Shown here in pieces: positions 55,875 through 64,000 of a stretch of DNA of 64,000 nucleotides; positions within the stretch are counted from its first letter, which is position 1, and every line of letters begins with the position of its first letter. The notes under the pieces are model-generated. The model searched no databases. It saw only the letters and a list, made by a program, of their open reading frames with translations, and was not told the origin of the DNA. A program made the position numbers and the translations under genes. The stretch is from Mycobacterium kyorinense (GTDB lineage: Bacteria; Actinomycetota; Actinomycetes; Mycobacteriales; Mycobacteriaceae), in NCBI RefSeq assembly GCF_001672775.1, contig NZ_LZKJ01000133.1:1-64000 (forward strand). Direction: 5' to 3'.

Positions 55875-56462
55875 TTATTCGCTACGCAGCGGCATCACGG
55901 TATCGACGATCCGCATCAGCTGGCGCTTGTTCGGCGGAGCACCGGTGAGCAGCAGATGATGGTTGATCAACGCCGGTCCGACGCGGGCCGTCAGCGGCGT
56001 GAGCGTGTCTGGGTCGACGTCGCCGTTGCGTTCGCCGGCCCGCAGAATGGATTCGATGATCTGCAGCCGGGGCTCCACAACGGCGTCGGCGAAGATGGCC
56101 CGCAGTTCGGGTTCGTGAATGAGCTGGCCGATGATGGCCAGGCTGGGAAACGCCGTCTTACCCGCCAGCACGTCGCAATGCGCGGTGAAGACCGCCAGCA
56201 GGTTCTCGCGTGCCGACCGGTCCGGGCGCGGCTCGGCCAGCGGCGGCAACGCGTACTGCATCGCGGCCTGCACCAAGTCATGTTTGTTGGACCAGCGTCG
56301 ATACAGCGCGGCCTTGCCGGTCCGGGCGCGCGCGGCGATGCCTTCCATCGTCAGCCCGCCGTAGCCGACCGCCGCCAGCTCGGCCAGTGCCGCGTCGTAC
56401 AACGCGCGCTCGAGTTCTCGGCCACGCCGCCGGCTGCGGACGGCGACGGGCTGCTGAACCAT
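55875..56462 (-). CDS. TetR-family regulator (Rv1167c-like)
   Basis: A 195-residue protein from the [23 protein letters not shown]. The helix-turn-helix is [20 protein letters not shown] with [11 protein letters not shown]. The C-terminal half ([20 protein letters not shown]) is TetR_C11-like. In H37Rv PPE17 and PE11 follow this gene before mshB; here neither is present. The longer open frame starting 23 codons upstream runs into the mshB promoter. Convergent with lpqW, 15 bp apart. Confidence 0.88.
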   Translation of the reverse strand: MVQQPVAVRSRRRGRELERALYDAALAELAAVGYGGLTMEGIAARARTGKAALYRRWSNKHDLVQAAMQYALPPLAEPRPDRSARENLLAVFTAHCDVLAGKTAFPSLAIIGQLIHEPELRAIFADAVVEPRLQIIESILRAGERNGDVDPDTLTPLTARVGPALINHHLLLTGAPPNKRQLMRIVDTVMPLRSE

Positions 56463-56623
56463 GCTCTGATAGTAGTCACCAGCGTTTCTCAGCGGCGCCA
56501 GTAGGTTCGGCTGTCCATGCGGCCCAACCATTTCCGCGATTCCACCGCGGGCTTACACGGCCGGCGCGTCGGCAGCGTCTACTACATATTCACGACGCGG
56601 CGCTCCGTGGGTATCGTGCGTGC

Positions 56624-57529
56624 ATGCAGGAGACGCCGCGGCTGCTGTTCGTGCATGCCCACCCCGACGACGAAAGCCTCACCACCGGCGCCACGATCGC
56701 CCACTACGCGGCTCGAGGAGCGCAGGTCCATGTCGTCACATGCACGCTGGGCGAGGAGGGCGAAGTCATCGGCGAGCGCTGGGCCCACCTCGCCGTCGAC
56801 CACGCCGACCAACTCGGTGGCTACCGCATCGGCGAGCTCACCGCGGCGCTGCAGGCCCTGGGCGTCGGCGCGCCGATCTTTCTCGGCGGCGCGGGACGCT
56901 GGCGTGATTCGGGCATGGCCGGGACCGCGCCGCGGCACTGGCAACGGTTCATCGACGCCGACGAACGCGAGTCGGTCGGTGCGCTGGTCACGCTCATTCG
57001 CCAACTGCGCCCACACGTCGTGGTGACCTACGACCCCAACGGTGGCTATGGGCACCCCGACCACGTCCACGTCCATGTCGTCACCACCGCGGCCGTGCGG
57101 GCCGCCGCCACCGCGGACTATGGCGGCACCCCCTGGTCCGTTCCGAAGGTGTACTGGACGGTGCTGGCCAAGAGCGCCATCGCGGCGGGAGTCGCCGCAC
57201 TCGAGCCCGACGATTTGCGACCCGAATGGGCCGTGCCGACAAACAGCGATGAATTTGACGCGCTCGTCTACTCCGACGACCAGATCGACGCCGTCGTCGA
57301 TGCCCATGACGCGCTGCCCGCCAAGCGAGCTGCGCTGGCCGCGCACGCCACCCAGGTCACCGTCGGGCCCACCGGGCGGGCATGCGCGCTGTCGAACAAC
57401 CTGGCGCTGCCCGTTTTGGGGCAGGAGCACTACGTTCTGGCCGCCGGCACCGCGGGAGACCGCGACGAGCGCGGCTGGGAAACCGACCTGCTGGCCGGAC
57501 TTTCAGTGAGCGAGACGGCCACGCGGTAG
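56624..57529 (+). CDS. mshB: Mycothiol synthesis deacetylase MshB
   Basis: A 301-residue zinc hydrolase that removes acetyl from GlcNAc-Ins in mycothiol synthesis. Metal ligands His13 and Asp16 are in HAHPDDES, and the third His in [12 protein letters not shown]. Other typical parts are [20 protein letters not shown] and [14 protein letters not shown]. The ATG matches the family N-terminus; a longer frame upstream overlaps the divergent regulator and is not used. H37Rv MshB is 303 residues. Confidence 0.95.
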   Translation: MQETPRLLFVHAHPDDESLTTGATIAHYAARGAQVHVVTCTLGEEGEVIGERWAHLAVDHADQLGGYRIGELTAALQALGVGAPIFLGGAGRWRDSGMAGTAPRHWQRFIDADERESVGALVTLIRQLRPHVVVTYDPNGGYGHPDHVHVHVVTTAAVRAAATADYGGTPWSVPKVYWTVLAKSAIAAGVAALEPDDLRPEWAVPTNSDEFDALVYSDDQIDAVVDAHDALPAKRAALAAHATQVTVGPTGRACALSNNLALPVLGQEHYVLAAGTAGDRDERGWETDLLAGLSVSETATR

Positions 57530-57563
57530 GCTTTCCGGCGAGGCCGCCGCGGAAGGAACTGAG

Positions 57564-57671
57564 ATGGATCCCGACCTGGACTACAACCAGCAGCACTGGC
57601 AGGACCGGCTCGACAGCTTCCAGTGGGTGATCGGTTCGCTGGTCGCTCAGCTGGATAGCGTTCCCACCTGA
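57564..57671 (+). CDS. 35-residue microprotein coupled to the next gene
   Basis: An ATG 6 nt after GGAAGGA opens 35 codons: MDPDLDYNQQHWQDRLDSFQ, then [15 protein letters not shown]. The TGA overlaps the CTG start of the next membrane protein (CTGA). It is acidic and amphipathic at the start, with one hydrophobic helix; no signal. The ribosome-binding site, spacing and coupling support real translation. I do not recognise it from annotated genomes. Confidence 0.6.
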   Translation: MDPDLDYNQQHWQDRLDSFQWVIGSLVAQLDSVPT

Positions 57672-58099
57672 TCGCTACCGAGCCCAGCGCCGGTCCCACG
57701 GAGGACACCGGCGCGACGGATCCCGCTATCCGGATTGTCGTCCTGACGCTGCTGGCCGTCGACGGCGTCCTCTCCGCAATCGTCGGGGCGCTGCTGCTGC
57801 CCGCCTATATCGGCTCGATCCCGTTTCCCATCAGCGCATTGATCAGTGGTCTGGTCAATGCCGCTCTGGTGTGGGCGGCCCGCCGGTGGACCAAGTCGGC
57901 GCAGGTAGCGGCATTGCCGCTGTGGATGTGGTTGTTGACGGTCGCGGCGATGTCGTTGGGCGGCCCCGGGGACGATTGCATTCTGGACACCTGCACCGGG
58001 AGGTTCGTGCGCCCGCTGCTGCTGATTGTGCTGGGTGTGCTGCCGCCGGGCTGGGTGCTGTGGCGACAGCGAACTGGTCGCTCAGGGGACCAGACTTAG
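57668..58099 (+). CDS. Four-helix membrane protein (Rv1171-like), CTG start
   Basis: A 143-residue membrane protein, close to Rv1171 (146). Hydrophobic stretches include [26 protein letters not shown]...[27 protein letters not shown] and [15 protein letters not shown]; one Cys pair (CILDTC) is in the second loop. No ATG, GTG or TTG exists upstream of residue 58. The chosen start is CTG, overlapping the microprotein stop. A TTG at 57839 would remove the first one or two membrane segments. Function unknown. Confidence 0.65.
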   Translation: MIATEPSAGPTEDTGATDPAIRIVVLTLLAVDGVLSAIVGALLLPAYIGSIPFPISALISGLVNAALVWAARRWTKSAQVAALPLWMWLLTVAAMSLGGPGDDCILDTCTGRFVRPLLLIVLGVLPPGWVLWRQRTGRSGDQT

Positions 58100-58196
58100 C
58101 GGCGCCGGCTGCCGCTACTGTTGCGCGTATGGCATATGCCGCGGTCTCGGATTGCTGGGCGTGGATGAAATCCGGCCGGAGGGAAGTTACACCACC

Positions 58197-60818
58197 GTGC
58201 CGCTGATCTCCGGCGACGAGCCGACCGTGCTGCCCAGTCCCGTAGTGCCGCCGAAATCGAGCGCGTCTGCGCTGCGCCGCGTGTTGCGGCGGGCGCGCGA
58301 CGGGGTGGCGCTGAACGTCGACGAAGTGGCCATCGCGATGACCGCCCGCGGTGAGGATCTGGCTGAGTTGTGCCGCAGCGCGGCGCGGGTACGCGACGCG
58401 GGCTTGCAATCGGCAGGGCGACGCGGTGCGCACGGCCGGCTGCCGGTCAGCTACTCACGCAAGGTGTTCATTCCGGTCACGCATCTGTGCCGAGACACCT
58501 GCCATTACTGCACATTCGTGACTGTGCCGGGCAAGCTGCGGGCGCACGGCGCCGGCATGTATCTGGAGCCCGACGAGATTCTCGACATCGCTCGCCGCGG
58601 CGGCGAACTGGGTTGCAAAGAAGCACTATTCACCCTCGGCGACCGCCCCGAGCAGCGCTGGCAGGAGGCGCGTCAGTGGCTCGACGAACGCGGGTATGAC
58701 AGCACGCTGTCCTATGTGCGGGCGATGGCGATCCGGGTGCTGGAGGAAACGGGGCTGCTGCCGCATCTGAATCCGGGCGTCATGAGCTGGTCAGAGCTGT
58801 CCCGGCTGAAGCCGGTAGCGCCGTCGATGGGCATGATGCTGGAGACGACGTCGCGGCGGCTGTTCGAAACGCGGGGGCTGGCCCATTACGGCAGCCCCGA
58901 CAAAGATCCGGTGGTCCGGCTGCGCACGCTGACTGACGCCGGCCGGCTGTCGATTCCGTTCACCACCGGTCTGCTGGTGGGCATCGGCGAGACACTGGTC
59001 GAGCGCGCCGACACCTTGCACGCGATCCGCAAGTCGCACAAGGAGTTCGGCCATATCCAAGAAGTGATCGTGCAGAACTTCCGGGCCAAGGAACACACCG
59101 CGATGGCGTTGGCGCCCGACGCGGGCATCGAAGACTTCTTGGCCACCGTGGCGGTCGCCCGGCTGGTGCTCGGACCGGGTATGCGGATCCAGGCGCCGCC
59201 GAACCTGGTGTCGCGGGCCGAATGCCTGGCTCTGCTCGCCGCGGGTGTCGACGACTGGGGTGGCGTCTCCCCGCTGACCCCCGACCACGTCAACCCGGAG
59301 CGGCCCTGGCCTGCTCTGGACGAGCTCGCCGCCGTCACCGCCGAAGCCGGTTACGACCTGGTGGAGCGGCTGACCGCGCAGCCCAAATACATCCAGGCCG
59401 GCGCGGCGTGGATCGATCCCCGGGTTCGTGGACACGTTGCGGCGCTGGCCGATTCAGATACCGGACTGGCCCGCGACCTCAAGCCGGCCGGCATGCCGTG
59501 GCAGGAGCCCGACGACGTGGGATCCTCGGGCCGGGTGGATTTGAACGCGGCGATCGACAGCGAGGGCCGCAACACCGAGGCCCGCAGTGACCTCGACAGC
59601 GCGTTCGGCGATTGGGATGCAATCCGTGCGCATGTGGACGAGCTGGCTGCCCGCGCGCCCGAGCGCATCGACACCGACGTGCTGGCCGCCCTGCGCGCTG
59701 CCGAGCGCGATCCTGCCGGTTGCACCGACGCCGAGTATCTGGCGCTGGCGAATGCCGACGGCCCCGCCTTGGATGCTGTTGCCGCACTGGCAGATTCGCT
59801 GCGTCGCGACGCCGTCGGCGACGACGTGACGTTCGTGGTGAACCGCAATATCAACTTCACCAACATCTGCTACACCGGGTGCCGGTTCTGCGCGTTCGCC
59901 CAGCGCAAGGGCGACGCCGATGCCTATTCGCTGTCGACGGCCGAGGTCGCCGACCGGGCCTGGGAGGCCCACGTCGCGGGCGCCACCGAAGTGTGCATGC
60001 AGGGCGGTATCGACCCCGAGCTGCCGGTCACCGGCTACGCCGACCTGGTGCGGGCCGTCAAAGCGCGGGTGCCCTCGATGCACGTGCATGCGTTCTCGCC
60101 GATGGAGATCGCCAACGGGGTGACCAAGAGCGGGCTTTCGACCAAGGAGTGGCTGATCAGTCTGCGGGAGGCCGGCCTGGACACCATTCCGGGGACGGCC
60201 GCCGAGATCCTCGACGACGACGTGCGCTGGGTGCTCACCAAGGGAAAGTTGCCGACCTCGGAGTGGATCGACATCGTGACGACCGCCCATCAGGTGGGGC
60301 TGCGATCGTCGTCGACGATGATGTACGGCCACGTCGACAATCCCCGGCATTGGATCGCACACCTGAATGTGTTGCGCGACATCCAAGATCGGACCGGCGG
60401 CTTCACCGAGTTCGTACCGCTGCCGTTCGTGCATCAGAGTTCGCCGTTGTATCTGGCGGGCGCGGCGCGGCCCGGGCCCAGCCATCGGGACAACCGCGCT
60501 GTGCATGCGCTGGCCCGAATCATGCTGCACGGTCGTATTTCTCACATCCAAACCAGCTGGGTGAAGCTTGGTGTGGAGCGCACGCAGGTCATGCTCAACG
60601 GCGGTGCCAACGACCTGGGCGGCACGCTGATGGAGGAGACCATCTCGCGGATGGCCGGCTCGGAATACGGGTCGGCGAAAACCGTGTCAGAGCTAGAGGC
60701 GATCGCCGAGGGCATCGGCCGCCCCGCCCGCCAGCGCACCACGACGTACCTCCCCGTTTCCGCGCACCTCCCCGTTTCTGCGCGAGCGTGCGTGTCCCCG
60801 GGCGACACGCCGGGCTGA
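58197..60818 (+). CDS. fbiC: Fo synthase FbiC (CofG-CofH fusion)
   Basis: An 873-residue bifunctional radical-SAM enzyme that makes the deazaflavin Fo from tyrosine and the ribityl-aminouracil precursor, the core of F420. CofG half: cluster Cys98, Cys102, Cys105 (CRDTCHYC). CofH half: Cys558, Cys562, Cys565 (CYTGCRFC). GTG start gives [11 protein letters not shown]37Rv FbiC is 856 residues. After RQRTTTY the C-terminus is replaced by about 23 residues encoded by repeat DNA ([20 protein letters not shown]). Confidence 0.96.
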   Translation: MPLISGDEPTVLPSPVVPPKSSASALRRVLRRARDGVALNVDEVAIAMTARGEDLAELCRSAARVRDAGLQSAGRRGAHGRLPVSYSRKVFIPVTHLCRDTCHYCTFVTVPGKLRAHGAGMYLEPDEILDIARRGGELGCKEALFTLGDRPEQRWQEARQWLDERGYDSTLSYVRAMAIRVLEETGLLPHLNPGVMSWSELSRLKPVAPSMGMMLETTSRRLFETRGLAHYGSPDKDPVVRLRTLTDAGRLSIPFTTGLLVGIGETLVERADTLHAIRKSHKEFGHIQEVIVQNFRAKEHTAMALAPDAGIEDFLATVAVARLVLGPGMRIQAPPNLVSRAECLALLAAGVDDWGGVSPLTPDHVNPERPWPALDELAAVTAEAGYDLVERLTAQPKYIQAGAAWIDPRVRGHVAALADSDTGLARDLKPAGMPWQEPDDVGSSGRVDLNAAIDSEGRNTEARSDLDSAFGDWDAIRAHVDELAARAPERIDTDVLAALRAAERDPAGCTDAEYLALANADGPALDAVAALADSLRRDAVGDDVTFVVNRNINFTNICYTGCRFCAFAQRKGDADAYSLSTAEVADRAWEAHVAGATEVCMQGGIDPELPVTGYADLVRAVKARVPSMHVHAFSPMEIANGVTKSGLSTKEWLISLREAGLDTIPGTAAEILDDDVRWVLTKGKLPTSEWIDIVTTAHQVGLRSSSTMMYGHVDNPRHWIAHLNVLRDIQDRTGGFTEFVPLPFVHQSSPLYLAGAARPGPSHRDNRAVHALARIMLHGRISHIQTSWVKLGVERTQVMLNGGANDLGGTLMEETISRMAGSEYGSAKTVSELEAIAEGIGRPARQRTTTYLPVSAHLPVSARACVSPGDTPG

Positions 60819-60887
60819 GGGCCGGGAACACGCACGCTCGCGCCAGACGGGACGCACGCTCGCGCAAGACGGGAACACGCACGCTCG
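60748..60887. repeat. Repeat cluster at the fbiC/fadH convergent junction
   Basis: ACCTCCCCGTTTCYGCGC occurs twice in tandem (60748-60783), encoding the repeated LPVSA of FbiC. GCGCGAGCGTGCGTGT (60780-60795) pairs perfectly with ACACGCACGCTCGCGC (60828-60843), a 16-bp stem around the fbiC stop. Further ACGCACGCTCG copies lie at 60852 and 60877. The 16-mer is identical to one downstream of the DUF1059 gene. Confidence 0.85.
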
Positions 60888-60906
60888 TCGCAAAGCGGGG
60901 CAGCGG

Positions 60907-63467
<2,561 letters not shown>

Positions 63468-63498
63468 CCGGGCAGCATAGGGACGACACGCCACCATA

Positions 63499-63562
63499 TG
63501 CAACTAGTTGCACTGCACTGAGGCGCATACCGGGGTGGCGGTAGTTGCTTTGTATATGCAAC
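63499..63562. promoter_or_regulatory. Probable PadR operator sites between padR and fdxC
   Basis: TGCAACTAGTTGCA at 63499-63512 is a perfect 14-bp palindrome. GTTGC (63544-63548) and GCAAC (63558-63562) form a second, spaced copy. ATGCAAC is shared by both. They lie 32 bp from the PadR GTG and about 60 bp from fdxC. PadR binding is inference. Confidence 0.65.
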
Positions 63563-63620
63563 GTCTAGTATCAGTAACCAACAGATCCGCGTCATTGAAC
63601 AGCACATGGAGGAGACCTTC

Positions 63621-63947
63621 GTGACCTACACGATCGCCGAGCCCTGCGTCGACATCAAAGACAAGGCATGCGTCGAGGAGTGCCCGGTCGACTGCATCTA
63701 TGAGGGTGCCCGGATGCTGTACATCCACCCTGACGAATGCGTGGACTGCGGCGCCTGCGAGCCGGTCTGCCCCGTCGAGGCCATCTACTACGAAGACGAT
63801 GTGCCCGAGCAGTGGAGCAACTACACGCAGCTCAACGCCGACTTCTTCGCAGAGCTCGGCTCACCGGGCGGCGCGGCCAAGGTCGGCATGACCGAGAACG
63901 ACCCGCAGGTGGTCAAAGATCTGCCACCCCAGGGCGAGGACGCCTGA
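63621..63947 (+). CDS. fdxC: Seven-iron ferredoxin FdxC
   Basis: A 108-residue ferredoxin: VTYTIAEPCVDIKDKACVEE, then CPVDC, and a second cluster C40-x2-C43-x2-C46-x3-C50 (CVDCGACEPVCP). It carries electrons at low potential, with [3Fe-4S]/[4Fe-4S] content in this subfamily. GTG start after GGAGGAG with a 6-nt spacer. The C-terminal acidic tail (NDPQVVKDLPPQGEDA) matches H37Rv FdxC (Rv1177). FadH and other oxidoreductases in the window could be partners. Confidence 0.96.
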   Translation: MTYTIAEPCVDIKDKACVEECPVDCIYEGARMLYIHPDECVDCGACEPVCPVEAIYYEDDVPEQWSNYTQLNADFFAELGSPGGAAKVGMTENDPQVVKDLPPQGEDA

Positions 63948-63970
63948 GCGAGATCACCCGCCGGCGGCCC

Positions 63971-64000
63971 GTGTCGGCGTCGTTGCCGGTGTTCCCCTGG
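63971..64000 (+). CDS. dapC: First codons of dapC (succinyldiaminopimelate aminotransferase), partial
   Basis: A GTG followed by nine codons encodes VSASLPVFPW before the window ends. This matches the N-terminus I remember for H37Rv Rv1178 (dapC), and the position after fdxC is the same. The catalytic lysine and the rest of the PLP fold are outside the window. Identification rests on synteny and ten residues. Confidence 0.65.
   Translation, partial: MSASLPVFPW

Overview
The window is a high-GC actinobacterial chromosome segment. Its gene order follows the Mycobacterium tuberculosis H37Rv interval from about Rv1125 to Rv1178, so the source is a Mycobacterium. Many protein lengths and motifs match the H37Rv genes as I remember them; no database search was run. 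It is not M. tuberculosis itself. It has a methylisocitrate lyase gene, pyruvate carboxylase lies beside the prp genes, mmpL13 is one intact gene, there is a type III polyketide synthase cluster, and the PE/PPE genes expected around mshB and fbiC are missing. That points to a non-tuberculous, probably slow-growing species; I do not name it.

Layout. 1-5 kb: a truncated 13E12/DUF222 gene, an acyltransferase-fold protein, a ppdK operon and an F420/NADP-type oxidoreductase whose best start codon is ATC. 5-14.2 kb: DoxX, a cyclase gene remnant, the regulator prpR, and divergent prpD-prpB-prpC-pyc (2-methylcitrate cycle plus anaplerosis). 14.2-19.5 kb: a thiol-oxidoreductase/membrane pair, a large membrane protein behind a KstR-type operator, and metE behind a cobalamin riboswitch. 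19.6-23.8 kb: an NAD(P)-binding protein, a TetR gene with a large palindromic operator, an MBL-fold hydrolase, a vapB-like relic, a thiolase and an enoyl-CoA hydratase. 23.9-26.5 kb: type III PKS, ICMT-type methyltransferase and flavoprotein, resembling the srsABC phenolic-lipid set of Streptomyces. 26.8-32.6 kb: an epimerase, a CPBP protease-like protein, and lipid genes (echA, mcr, SDR, NMO-like) ending in a two-copy 57-bp MIRU-type repeat.

33-44.4 kb: intact mmpL13, methyltransferases, sirtuin/GntR pair, DUF1697, an F420-type PPOX protein, HhH-GPD protein, two secreted Ala/Pro-rich proteins, pimE, a pterin dehydratase and mutT2. 44.8-51.5 kb: narGHJI with overlapping junctions, then a MarR gene. 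52-64 kb: typA, lpqW, a TetR gene, mshB, a 35-codon microprotein coupled to a CTG-started membrane protein, fbiC, fadH, a PadR gene with palindromic operators, fdxC and the first codons of dapC.

How the genes fit together. Propionyl-CoA from lipids and sterols enters through PrpC/PrpD/PrpB to pyruvate and succinate; the adjacent Pyc can turn pyruvate into oxaloacetate, the PrpC substrate. Mcr, EchA, FadH and the KstR-type site add to a lipid/sterol theme. F420 biology appears in FbiC (Fo synthesis), the PPOX protein and the NADP/F420-type oxidoreductase. PimE and LpqW both act at the PIM/lipoarabinomannan branch. Gene 3' ends carry dispersed palindromic repeats, some read into the C-termini of the flanking proteins.
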